Below the pieces are notes generated by a model. That model was not told the DNA's origin. It worked only from the letters and a program-made list of their open reading frames with translations, and searched no databases. A DNA stretch of 64,000 nucleotides, taken from contig CM046854.1 in NCBI GenBank assembly GCA_025617745.1, forward strand, positions 61,895,606 to 61,959,605. Reading direction: 5' to 3'. Position numbers and translations under genes: made by a program. This document shows positions 52,076-63,756 of the stretch, piece by piece. Position 1 is the first letter of the stretch, and every line of letters starts with the position of its first letter. This DNA is from Heliocidaris erythrogramma (Eukaryota; Echinodermata; Echinoidea; Camarodonta; Echinometridae).

Positions 52076-52381
52076 GCAATATGAAAGAAGGGGGGGGGGG
52101 GGGGTATCCCATGGATCTGCCACTGATAATATATTATATCAATGTAAAATTCATGAAATTTAGAAAGTGATTTTCTTGTACAAGTTCATCGCCACTGGAT
52201 TGGATGTCCAACCCCCACCCCTCCTCCCGCGACGCCAAGGTCCAGATACGCCACTGGGGTGTTCTAAGCCTATTGTAAGATCTCTTGAACTTTTAAACAA
52301 ATGCATGTCTTGATGCTTTCTAAAATTGTATTTGTCAATTAATTAAAATATATATGCATCATCATAAAGTACCTACCGTCA

Positions 52382-52417
52382 ATTACAAACTACGTACATA
52401 AGTACGTAGTTTGTAAT
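52382..52417. repeat. Perfect hairpin, 16-bp arms, 4-nt loop
   Basis: ATTACAAACTACGTAC and its exact complement are separated by ATAA. No Pol III box or U run is seen beside it. Confidence 0.8.
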
Positions 52418-52419
52418 GT

Positions 52420-53852
52420 CAGTTTTTATCTTTAAAAATACTGAACATTCCTTTCTTCATTCATATTCATTCATCCGTATGCATGGGGGCATTGGCACCA
52501 GGGGCTCAATTCATAGTTGTCGGTACTCTTGACTGTGGTCTTACTATATGATTATTACCAAATATCGGCTCTTTTGTTAAATTGTACCGATTATGGTGTA
52601 CTGTAGCTGCAAAGGTGAGTGTAAGTTTTGTTACTATATCTTATGACATGTATGATTTTATTGTTACGTTACGTAAAAAATCAGATCGTAGACAGCAAAC
52701 TTGGTTTTGATTATGTATGAGTTGCAGTTTAAACATAACTTCAGACCCTTGCTCTTTGTAACTTCCGCATGCAGTTGATTATTCGGATTGTATATCAATG
52801 ATCTAATCTGGAAACCGACTACACTGGTTAAACTTTTGAAAATAATATAGTCATGTGAGAAACCCCCGCAGATCACCCTGGAACTACTAACATGTCTTGT
52901 TTACTATCTTTTTGTATTCAGGTTTTATATCTGTTCAGTTCATTATTGGTTTGATATGCATTCTGTATATCGCAGGGATTCAGTTGATACTTCTCCATAT
53001 GATCAAAATGGGCGGGTGGCGGTATAGTGTCATTTTGCACCCTGTTGTCATCAGGGGTGGACATGGGGAGTTTGGTGAATTTATGAAGCACTTAAAAGTA
53101 AAATTTTCTCCTTTGGTCGATACGCTCCCTGGTATATAAATAGACGCAATGTTTCCTAAGATATAGAAACCATGTCTATCATAGGCGCCATGAGAAATGG
53201 GGCATGTGCTTACTTCCACTTATCGGAGGGAGGGGGGGGGGGGGGGGGGTTGCGCCCCCACGACAATAAATGTTGCGGAAATGGTTTCACCATTCTAACA
53301 CCTACCGTTTCTAACATAGTCGCTAGTACGCTCCCTTACTGTACATACAGTACATGTAAAAGGGAGTAGTGTATCTTACCACTGGTGCCAAAAGCAAAGG
53401 GCAGAATTTCCCCTCCATCATAATACAATTATTTTGCAGTATAATTTTTAAGTATAAAATAAATTTTCTTGCTTGAAATAATACATTTTGCCCCCTCAAC
53501 GGGGCCCCCTCTCATGACAAGAAGAAGAAGAAAAAAACCGTTGTTATAAAACGATCGATAATAAGCTATGTAAGTCATAATTCAGAAGTAGAATGTGACT
53601 TGCCTGTAAAGTTTAAAGTTTCTCTTGAATGATTTCAATATTATGAGAACATTATTTTTCGCCCGGTTGCTACGCTCTCTCGCCTCATAATAAACCTAAT
53701 TTAAAGTCACATAATACTCATGTATTAAATTAAAGTTCTGTCCACTAGAAATAAATTTGTAAATATCTTACAATATGCTTAAAACATGTAGGAAGGTATG
53801 TTCAAATACCACAAAATCAAATATCTCCTAACCACGTGTAAAGGATGGATTA

Positions 53853-53884
<32 letters not shown>

Positions 53885-54150
53885 ATTTGTTAATTCATGT
53901 AAAATGTGTAATATGTATTGAGTTATTTTTAGAATAATAAATTCTTCGTCAGGGGTTAAATAAAATAGCAAAAATAAGGATACAGAATAACTGATAGCAA
54001 AGAGAAAGCCGAAACTTGCATTGCATTTTCAAATGGAGCCTATAGACTTTTAATGTTGGTGTTCTGCATAAATACATAACTGTTATAAATTTATGACATT
54101 GTAAATCTTTTTTTGTCTCATCCTGTATTATATATTCACTGATTTCTGTA
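52420..54150. other. Intergenic stretch with long G runs
   Basis: No gene is seen. G runs lie at about 53230-53249 and 53856-53884 (29 G). Short frames, including 80 codons at 52897-53139, have no domain signal. Confidence 0.5.
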
Positions 54151-54153
54151 CTT

Positions 54154-54240
54154 CAGTTTCAGTTTAGTTTATTTCCATTTCCATCAACAATACAAATCAA
54201 TACAAATCAATATTCAGGAAATAATACAATTATAATATTC
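54154..54240 (-). mobile_element. Possible LINE-like 3-prime end (minus strand)
   Basis: Read on the minus strand this is A-rich sequence with TTGTATTG repeats leading to GGAAATAAACTAAACTGAAA, a poly(A)-signal-like string with a short tandem tail. No reverse transcriptase remnant adjoins it. Confidence 0.35.
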
Positions 54241-55280
54241 ATGTACAATTCCAAAGAATAAAATATTGTGTGCCTATAAAATCAGTGACATTGAATAAGG
54301 CACTGAAGCATTGCAAATGGAAGAGTCCACTTGAAAAGCAAAGCTTGTAAACTGTGCACCCCCGAGATTGAACATTATTGTAATGCATGTGTAAGAAAAA
54401 CAAGGGAAAAAATATTACCAATCTTTTCATGAAGCGAGAAAAAAAAAACATAAAAAAAACCACACAAAAAACAACGAAAGAGTTGTCAAGAGAGTATAAC
54501 ATAATTGGTAATTGCAATTGAAGTATACTCAAGAAAGGCCAACTTCTTTGTCTGCGTGTGATAAAAAATGCATTGTAAGACAAAAATATCATTCTGAAGT
54601 ATGCCACTGTACCCTGTGGTACCTTTGGGTGATTTGAAAGCTGTTCAGTGATGTTACAGTTGTTCTAAAAAAACAACCACAAACAAACAAAATGTCTAGC
54701 AAACGATGAGAGATGGGATGCCTTCAGGATACTGTCAGCTAATCCGTATGAGTGTGGGGGGGGGGGGGGGGGGGAAACCGACCCAAATTTACAGACAGAA
54801 ATCTAACTCATAACCCAAGCAACGCATATTATTTACACACACTTCAGATATGATGGTGGTATTGATGGTAAAGATAATACTGATCTTAAATACGGCGGCA
54901 TGGCCTAAAATTACGCACGTTTGTCTAAAAATCACCAAATTTAGCACATTTGTGAAGTAACCCATTCTGATGAATATCAGATATGGAAGCTTTACCAAAA
55001 CTGTTTTATGTAGCAATTTGTCATTAAATTATGATGTTATTCCTTCTGGACTTCAAGAGTAAAAATCTCGTCCATGAAAAATTCAGACCATACCTCTACG
55101 CAGTAGGCGGTCGTTGAGGTCAGTTGAAAGTCGTCCCTTAATTCAAAACTGTCAATGTTGCCTGGTTTCTTTAGAACGAATTTATTTCCGGACGAGTTCT
55201 TAAACAATGTAATTCAATAACACGGCTCCAAGGGCAGGAAAATGAAAATGTTTGCTTATAAATTCTTTAATAGTGACCTT
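54241..55280. other. Intergenic stretch, nothing recognised
   Basis: Contains a G run at about 54756-54774. No gene or RNA supported. Confidence 0.5.
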
Positions 55281-55294
55281 TTCAATGTGTGGAC

Positions 55295-55857
55295 TTCAAC
55301 GCCGTTATAGGTCGCGTGTATCATCTTTCCCCAGTTTCAAACGGCTTTCCATACCCACTATCAAAAGCCCTTTCCAAAGGCCTTTGCAAACGGCTTTCAA
55401 AATAAGTTGCGTTTATCATCTCATCGACAAGTCGAAAACCGACGTTGTCACTGCGCAGATGCATTGCGCAGTTTGACCCGAGGAGAAGGGGTCATATACG
55501 GCGCGCGCTTTTTTGTTTTGGCCGATCGCTAGTATAGTGCAGCCTACGTAGCTAGTAGTACTGTGCTGTGTACACATGTACTTGCCTGGCGCGCGTCTTT
55601 TCAGAAACCGGAAACACGTAGTTCGTGACCGAAGTATAAAGTCGTTTCAAAACAGCTTTGCGTTTATCTCGCTTTTTGTAACCTGTTTCTGGCTGAAACC
55701 TGTTTCGGAAAGCACAAATTTGCAACTTTCAAAAAGGCTTTCCGAACCCCATAATCAAAACAGCTTTGCGTTTATCATCTCTTAAAAAAAAATCACTGAA
55801 AGCCCTTTGGAAAACGTGTTTCTGCCGAAAGAAAGAGTTGATAAACGCACCCTTAGA
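55295..55857. mobile_element. Foldback-like element with CGTTTATCATCTC motifs
   Basis: GCGTTTATCATCTC or variants recur at about 55307, 55410, 55668 and 55767, with AAACGGCTTTC and AAAGCCCTTT strings in both orientations. The right edge (TTGATAAACGCACCCTTAG) is an imperfect complement of the left edge. The region is CpG-richer than its flanks. It is probably a MITE, possibly nested in the next element. Confidence 0.5.
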
Positions 55858-56703
55858 TTTTCCCAGCTACAATGGACTGCTTTGTGTCAGCTGCATACCG
55901 CGCTTTGTGCAAGAACGGCTCACCCGTCCACTCGTCCACTCGTCAGATCAAGGAGCTTTGAAGAGCTGGAGTCACAAGTAGCTCATTCCCTTTGAACCAT
56001 GTTCGATGCCGCGAGGAAAAAAATATATCAGGCATGTGCTTATCTCGATCCTTGCAGATAGGAAGACAAAAGATTCCTGCCTGGCTGCAACCAATACGGG
56101 TCATTTTCAAAGGGGAATATGATTTTGTAAAAATGATAATTACTTTGCCGCGCTTTCACTAGTGTAATATGAGCAGTTCACAGTGTTTACCTTCACTGGA
56201 GGCAAGCGAAAAGAAATGGTGCAAAATTTCCTGAAATAAGCATCAAAATTACTCGACTTTGACGGGTCCTGACACTACTCTGACAAATAACATCATAAAT
56301 AACTGTACTCGAACAGTTATGTTTTATTTTCGTTTGTCGGAAGTAATCGGAAGAGTGTCAAATTCCGAATAGTAGGATTGTCAACTTTGTCCCTTTTTCA
56401 AAAATTGCAACTGCTATCATACAATATAGCCGAATTTCTGAACAAAATTAACCTTTTGTATTCATATTTTATCATCTGCTCAATTTTCACTTTATTTATT
56501 GAAATAAAAAGTGAAACATCCCGATACATAACTAGTGACAAAGTCACTACTGAGCTTTCCCATGAAGTCGGAGGCATCGAACATCGGACATCAAAGGCAA
56601 CAATGCACCTGTAGATCCTTTGTGCATTTTTAGAAAGGGGCAGCTGCTTGAATTAATTTCTTGCCAGTTGTGACTCCAGCTCTTCAAAGCTCCTTGGTCA
56701 GAT
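55858..56703. mobile_element. Relative of the 14.1-kb foldback
   Basis: 55860-55935 shares CCCAGCTACNATGGACTG and CCGCGCTTTGTGCAAGAACG with 14138-14225. A 36-bp inverted pair (GGAGCTTTGAAGAGCTGGAG at about 55950 and its complement at about 56675) brackets some 700 bp of unrelated sequence. It is a diverged copy of the same element family. Confidence 0.55.
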
Positions 56704-57119
56704 CACGTCGAAAAACTGTTTGTGTTTATAAACATCAACAAATCATCTTTGTACAATTCGACCAAAATACACTCGCTTTTATTATACTGCTATATAATCA
56801 CCTGACCAAATAAACGGAGATTCAGTGCATTTATCGGTAGGTCAAGTTCCAGTTCAAGTTCTTTATTCAACACTTTAATTTAAAAAAAAAACATCAAAAT
56901 TATGCAAGTAATTTCCATATATAGTATTACGATAACAAACAGAAAAACAAAACTTTAACAACTTATATGAAGTGTCTGAATATCAAGGTGAGCGAGTTGT
57001 TTATTTGGCAAGTTCTACAATCATGACAATTTCAATTCCGTTAAATTTTACCTAGAAAATGAATTTCTTGATATTGCTTCCATATATATTATCATTCAGT
57101 ACGGTATGTAGCATTTAAT
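56704..57119. other. Intergenic stretch with LINE-like end
   Basis: CAAGTTCCAGTTCAAGTTCTTTATTCAACACTTT at 56845-56878 reads on the minus strand as GAATAAAGAACTTGAACTGG, again like a LINE 3-prime end with a short tandem tail. Nothing else is seen. Confidence 0.35.
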
Positions 57120-57960
57120 CAAACTGTTGTCTGTAATTTCATTTTTTCTACCGACTAAATTCAAGTCTACAGATAAAACTCCCTAAAAGCTTAAGGGACG
57201 GTAAAAATAGCCCACTTTTCAAAATGCCTTTAGATAAAAGTTCACATTCTGACAAAATTTGAAGCTCTGCCTCCTCCCCATCTTCGCCGTAGAATTATGG
57301 GTGTGTGGACTCAATACCTTGTTGAAGCTTTATGAGACGACAGTTGCCGGGTAATGGCTATGTCGCAGCCCTCTGCCCCACTCGCCTCCTACATCTACGA
57401 CCATAAATGAAATACTGGTATAGGCTTATTGCCATTTTTCCTGGTAAATCACACTGTTGTCTGTAATTTCATTTTTTCTACCGACTAAATTCAAGTCTAC
57501 AGACAAAACTCCCTAAAAGCTTAAGGGACGGTAAAAATAGCCCACTTTTCAAAATGCCTTTAGATAAAAGTTCACATTCTGACAAAATTTGGAGCTCTGC
57601 CTTCGTTATTACGTTTTCCGCTGCCTCTCCCCATCTTCGCCGTAGAATTATGGGTGTGTGGACTCAATATCTTGTTGAAGCTGACCTCTTTTGTCGGAAT
57701 ATCCACTGTCCAGTTTATGAATCTTGAGAGCGAGCGAAATGAATGAGCAAAAATTTTGATGTTTTTATCAAAGTGAAGTGTATTTTTGTTCATGACAATA
57801 TTCTAGATAAAATGGAATACATACACGTAGGTAGACTTTATGAGGCGACAGTTGCCGGTAATGGCTATGTAATTTCGAAAGGGGAGGGGGTGGTGATGTC
57901 GCAGCCCTCTGCCCCACTCACCTCCCACATCTATGACCATAAATGAAATACTGGTTTAGG
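57120..57960. repeat. Scrambled local duplications
   Basis: The segment at 57122-57272 recurs at 57452-57602 (CTGTTGTCTGTAATTTC onward), and the segment at 57330-57420 recurs at 57840-57955 (ACAGTTGCCGG onward to CATAAATGAAATACTGGT). The repeats interlock, indicating a tandem duplication followed by partial loss. Confidence 0.75.
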
Positions 57961-58710
57961 CTTGTTCCTGAATTTATTCAAAGCAAGTGAGGAATGAAAT
58001 GAGCAAGTTTGCATTGCTTGATTAGGGATAATATTTTAGGAAACGAAATGGGAGCATCCAAAGTGAGCAAGTTGTTTCACAGGACTCTGCTCTCCTGTTT
58101 TTACCATTCTTTAAATTAATATTTCATCTTCATTATAAGGGTAAAGATTATGCACCTAGAGCAATGGTTTTCTACATGAAGCAACTTTTGGGGCTGTGTT
58201 TGTTTACTATCACAGTCATTATCGTTACATACGCCATAGCCATATCTATCTATATAATACGTAGATATATGTTTGTGATACCCCATGGTTTTCAAGTCTT
58301 TATTACCGTCTTTATTTCTATAGGTCATTTAAAATGTATAAGAGCCTTATTCATAATGACATTATAGATTATTTTTTACTGGGAGCCAGAATGGTCTTAA
58401 CATCGGGTCAAGGTATATGAGTAAGCCCTTGTGGCTCTCAGCAGACGAAATTATTGTACTCTCTTGTGGCATGGTTTAGTGTAGAGGAATATGTTGGTGA
58501 TGTACAGGTTATGAGCATATACCGTGGGTATCTAACATAGAGTGTTTCTCCAAAGGGGTTCAAACAGATGGAGTCCTAACAGACATCTTCTCTTTGAAGC
58601 GAGTTTCGATGCCACCGCAACAAACATGACAAATTTGCGCTCTCCGAAAAAATCTTCCAAACGAGGAAAAAAAAAATCGAAATCAAATCCGTTTTCTTGC
58701 ATAACCATGG
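57961..58710. other. Intergenic stretch, nothing recognised
   Basis: No gene, RNA or repeat is supported. Confidence 0.5.
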
Positions 58711-58714
58711 TTAA

Positions 58715-60600
58715 GTACAATGGAGGTTATTCCTCTTTTCAAAAAAGGTGACAGTCAACTTGTTTCTAACTATCGTCCAATATCCCTACTAACCTCGCTA
58801 TCTAAGATTCTTGAAAAAATTGTCCATACAAGAACAACACATCTTTTTCAAACAACACATTTTCTCAAACTCCCAATTTGGGTTTCGGAAAACCATAGTA
58901 CCTCTCATGCAATTTTGTCATTTATTGATAAAGTCACCACTTCTATTGATAAAGGTTGTCACACTGTTGGTATCTTCCTGGACTTCTCCAAGGCCTTCGA
59001 TACCATAAACCATGATATTCTTCTACATAAACTTTGTCATTATGGAGTTAGAGGGAAGGCCTTGGAGTGGTTCAGGAGTTACCTCACTAATAGGACTCAA
59101 TTTGTATCGGTTAACAATTGCAATTCTTCTACTCTTCCAATTACTTGTGGCGTGCCGCAGGGTAGCCTACTTGGCCCTCTACTTTTCATTACGTACATTA
59201 ATGATATAAAAAAATCTTCTAATTTACTGTCATTCATACTCTTCGCTGATGACTCAAATATTTTCTTTTCTCATGCTGATGTTAATCAACTTATTACAAT
59301 TGTAAATTCTGAATTGACATATGTGACCGATTGGATCAAGTCAAACAAACTTTCACTTAATCTCCAGAAAACAAATTACATGTTATTTAGTAATAAAATC
59401 AATAGTTTACCGGGCAGTATACATTTTGATAACCATGTTCTTGATAATGTTTCTATAACAAGCTTTTTAGGAGTTCTTATTGACAACAAATTATCATGGA
59501 AACCTCATATCGACAGCACATGCCAAACAATTTCTAGAAATATCGGAATCATTTATAAACTCAAACATTTTCTTCCTTCTCGAACATTGCTGACACTTTA
59601 TTTCACATTGATCTTTCCATATATTAATTATGGAATTATAGCTTGGGGATGTGCAATAAAAACACAATTAAACCGGATATTATTTGCAGAAAAAGGCTCT
59701 AAGAATAATATTTCAGACGCAATTTAGATCACATACCGATATATTATTCTTTGAAAACAATATTCTGAAAGTAAATGACATATATCTTTTCCAACTCGGC
59801 CAATTCATGTACAAATTAAGTAAAGACTATCTCCCCGCAATTTTTTCTGATATGTTCCGCAAGAATACTTCTATACATAACTACCAACTAGACAACGAAA
59901 CTACTATCATCTACCATTAAAAGAACTTTATTTGCAAAGAACTCATTTGTTTACTCTGGATCTGCATACTGGAATTCTCTGCCTCATGATTTTAAAGAAT
60001 CCCCTAGTATTAATGCTTTTAAACGTATGCTTAAAAAAATGTTAATCTGTCAATACTCACAGTAACAGGTCAAGTCAATACACAATTAACTATAACATAT
60101 CCATACCTATATTATACCTTCGTATAACATTTTCTTAAAAACTGAAATCATATAAGCATGCCTAACGACCTGACGTTCCATACACGTACCTCTGCAGTCT
60201 GTCTTTTCATAATTACCTGCACCTTCTCTTTCTGCCCCCTGTTATTATATTTGTTATTAGTTATACTTTTATAACTTCTTATATCTTGTATATATTATGT
60301 GTTCATTATACATTTTTTAATTTTTCCCCTGGATTAAAACGTATTGAAACTAAGTTCAGGGGCTTGCCTCTTGTACAAGCTTTGCTTCTTTCTGGCAAGT
60401 CCCTCCGTTTTACACTTATTATAAGCTAAAGTGTTGTTATGTTGCTGATCCTTTTTCAAGAATTATGATATTTTCATGTATTCTATATGACACATGTTCG
60501 AACAACTTTGCTGTATTATATTTATTATGTCATGTTTCTTTATATTTTGTTTATGTGAAACGGAAAAAGAATAAATAAATAAAAATAAAAATAAATAAAT
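58715..60600 (+). mobile_element. Non-LTR retrotransposon 1, 5-prime truncated
   Basis: It begins inside the reverse transcriptase (VIPLFKKGD, then NYRPISLL), runs through the rest of the enzyme, a C-terminal region, and an AT-rich 3-prime UTR. It ends in an AATAAATAAATAAAAATAAA-type tail at about 60568-60600. The protein style is that of the CR1/Jockey group. The 5-prime truncation is the usual result of incomplete target-primed reverse transcription. The coding part is broken by frameshifts. Confidence 0.85.
58720..60063 (+). pseudogene. Reverse transcriptase of retrotransposon 1 (frameshifted)
   Basis: The main open segment 58720-59727 has the RT motifs in order: NYRPISLL, motif A FLDFSKAFDTINHD, motif B GVPQGSLLGPLLF, motif C LFADD (catalytic DD intact), followed by thumb sequence with NKLSLNLQKT and FLGVLIDNKLSWKPHI. 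A frameshift near 59685 moves the frame to 59684-59920 (KKALRIIF). Another near 59905 moves it to a segment with FVYSGSAYWNSLPHDFK, ending at about 60063. The last motif is typical of the C-terminus of such elements. There is no endonuclease domain because the 5-prime end is missing. Confidence 0.85.
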
Positions 60601-61569
60601 AGGATATCCTGTTATAATGATAATTAGTTTTCGCAGACCCAAATGTAACTTCGAAGAAGTGTACATGAATGATATAACAATGTTCAAGCGAACATATTTA
60701 GTGCCAAAAAGTACCAGATCTGCGATGACAATAATTCTTGACTGGCCGCTTTTACCCACTACTTTATTTATTTATTTATTTATGATATTTGTACAGGATG
60801 ACTCATTATCACCAATATTGGTGGTCTTCCATGAGGCCCTGATAGCAATAGTAAGTAACAATAATAGCCAACAAAATCATGAGAATAAACTCATAACAAA
60901 AATAAATAAGAACATACATAAATATACATGTATATACATATACATGTATATACAAAGAATATGGTATCCTCGTAATCAACATTGGTTTTTACGAAAATGT
61001 TGAAATTGTTGCACATTCCTATTATCTTAATTCATAATGTATAGACGGTGATATTTTCTAAAATCTGTTGAAAAATAACCATTTATATATGAGTTATTTT
61101 GAAATGGCATTGTATAGTTTTGAAAGTACATACAAGAAGTATTAAGTCTATATACTTTAGCTCAGTATAGAAACAAATTTGTTATATACATATTTACAAA
61201 ACATATTATAGGGTAGTATACTTATGAAACAATAAAATACAAATTATCTATTATTGATTATAAATTATGAAATCATTCATACATTTTGAAAAGCATTATG
61301 TCATCGTACATTTTTGGGCAAAGAAACAAACCATCAAACATATTTTGCAAATCAGGGCAACAAAAAATGACATATTTCTGATGAAGACAAATATAAAATA
61401 GCATCAAGTGAAATTTTCTAGCAATAAGAATGAATATGACTCATTTACCATGCTGTTATGTAAACGAATCAAACCAATCCTTTGTTTTCACAAGAAAATG
61501 CGTAGAAATGCGATAAGGAATGAGAGTAAAACTTCAGCTAAGAAACTGAATAAAATTCATCTTGCCATT
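60601..61569. other. AT-rich spacer between the two retrotransposons
   Basis: It includes (TTTA)n at 60763-60782. The part near 61400-61570 may be 3-prime UTR of retrotransposon 2. No gene is seen. Confidence 0.45.
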
Positions 61570-61570
61570 C

Positions 61571-62732
61571 TTATTGCGAACAGATATTGCAATATCTTTT
61601 GAACATATATTTAAATGTGTTCACAGAGCTTGCCATTTTTAGTGATCTGTTTAACTGATTCCATCTATAATTGAAGATACGAGGGGGCTATGTTTTAAGC
61701 ATTCTGCTTTATACTTTGGCTCAGAAAGTAAACCTTCATCTGCCTGCCTCGTATGATACTGATGAATGTCACTTACTTTAACTAAACTTCCTTGTAAATA
61801 GGATGGTGCCAAATTGTGTGTACACTTGAACATCATAGTAACACGCTGAAATTCAAATCGTTTCTCAATTGGCATCCATTTCAGATTGCTAATTAATTCA
61901 CTTGATGGAGTCTCATAACTTTTGTTTGAAATTATTCTAGCAGCTCGTTTTTGAACTTTCTGAAGCTTATACGTTTGTTCCTGATATCGATTTGACCACA
62001 CAGAGGAACAATAATCAAAGTGAGGCAACACGAGTGCATTATACAGCATCTTTAAAGATGTTAATGGATCAATTCAATTCTTCATCAATTAATATGCCAA
62101 GACATTTGGCGACATTAACTCTTTTCAATACCTTTCCATTTATAGAAACATTGAAGGATGTTATTTTGTTTAAATTAGCACGCGAAGCTATGACCATCAC
62201 GCATGTCTTCTCCGTGTTTAGTACAAGGCGGTTTTGATTAATCCATACCATTAATTCTTCCAATGCGAAAGAAAGTTTTTCTTCAACCTCAGCTACGTTA
62301 CTTCCACTCACAGTTAAAGTGGTATCGTCCGCATACATATCAACATAACCATCAGATATACAATTTGGTAAAGTATTTACATAGATGGAAAATAATAACG
62401 GACCCAAAATAGACCCCTGTGGTACGCAAATCAATACAGTTAATGGATTAGATTTTGCACCATTAAAATGAATAGACTGTTCACGACCTGTTAAATAAGA
62501 TCCGAACCAGTTTACACATTTATGTGAACATCCAATAGCAGAAAACTTTTCTAATAAAAGATTGTGATCAACTGTGTCAAATGCTTTACGAAGGTCTATG
62601 AAAACGACTCCAGAGATCTGTCTCTTTTCAATGTTCAATGACAAATTATTAACAAATTTCATGAGTGCTGTTGCGCTAGAATGCTTTGTTCGAAAACCAG
62701 GCTGACTGGAGTTCAATAGGCCTATGTTATTA
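61571..62732 (-). pseudogene. Retrotransposon 2 RT, central and C-terminal part
   Basis: It starts with LNSSQPGFRTKHSS, then motif A VVFIDLRKAFDTVDH, motif B CVPQGSILGPLLF (first residue Cys in place of the usual Gly), motif C MYADD with both Asp, and CLGILIDEELN where the frame breaks. The usual W-x-x-H-I segment is absent, so some 90 bp may be deleted. It resumes with MLYNALVLPHFDYCSSVW and KLQKVQKRAARII. After another frameshift near 61650 it ends RWNQLNRSLKMASSVNTFK and a TAA at 61571-61573 (minus strand). It is not functional as it stands. Confidence 0.8.
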
Positions 62733-63302
62733 GTTATGTTTACACGTAGTACATAGCATCGAGGCTATGTTAGCATCGAGGCTTTGTAAGTTTCAAAAAT
62801 ATTTCCAGTATGTTCAGACAGGCCATGATCGACTTGCTTCTATCACCCACTCGTGACTATTCATCGCTCACTCGCTGCCAAAACAATAATTACTGCGCCA
62901 CACAGAGTGACCCGAGTATAATTGGTATGCATGGTCAAACGCGCGGAAGTTTGTGCACAGGGGTCATATCATGCGAAGCTTTTGTTTTGAATAATATTTT
63001 ATTTGTCTTCATAAATCAACATAATAACACAATAACAATTCATTTGTAATATCGATAATACAATCCACTAGCAAATACATGTGTTATAATACTTAATTTT
63101 AAATAAACCTTGTACATGTCAAAATTGACTGAACTCCAATCTTACGCCAAAATAAAACACATGCATGCACCCTATATTCTCTGGCAAGCACATGTAAATC
63201 AATATCTAAAGACCACAGACCACAGTGCGACTTTTTGGTGGTTTTATGGTGCCTGGTCACATATATAAAAAAGAAAAAAGATAAAAAGAAGGACCCCCCC
63301 AA

Positions 63303-63334
<32 letters not shown>

Positions 63335-63756
63335 AAAAAAAAATTACCCCTATATACATCACATTACATTACAGTACCAGATGAAACAGACAGAATGATA
63401 ATACAAAAAAGTAGGGGAGAGAGTACATCACATAAATACATACATTGCATTATATTATAGCACCACATGAAACAGACAGAATTACAATAGCAGCGAGTGA
63501 AGATAGCAGCGATTGCGCTCACATTGCTAATAGTCACAAGCGCGGTGGGTGGTCTACCGCAAAGCATCGATGCTTTGTCGCTGGATCCTGAGATTTACTC
63601 CTGCTAAACTAGCTGCACGAATAGTTTGGAAACTCGCTTCTATCTCGTGATTTTCTGCGTTCAGACAGCGTTTGGTCTTAAAACTATCTGGTCTTCACCA
63701 AAATAGTATCGAAACCTAGATAGCATCGATGCTATCGCTCTATGTGTGAACGTACC
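62733..63756. mobile_element. 1,024-bp inverted-repeat insertion in retrotransposon 2
   Basis: TATTA occurs at 62728-62732 and again at 63757-63761. The ends are imperfect inverted copies (GTTATGTTTACACGTAGTAC against GGTACGTTCACACATAGAGC), followed inward by TAGCATCGAGGCTA / TAGCATCGATGCTA. If the insertion and one TATTA are ignored, the RT frame on both sides is in register, which supports the boundaries. The interior has no transposase. It holds a LINE-like AT-rich piece (62990-63060) and a C/A homopolymer tract (63294-63343). It is a non-autonomous DNA element of unknown family. Confidence 0.75.

Noticed and set aside
52897..53139. 80-codon frame with a hydrophobic start, possible small membrane protein
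   Set aside because: No start context, domain or splice evidence, and no sign of a transcript unit around it.
55576..55995. Frames of 62-71 codons in a GC-richer patch, possible gene or CpG island promoter
   Set aside because: The patch is made of inverted repeats shared in part with the 14.1-kb foldback, which explains its composition.
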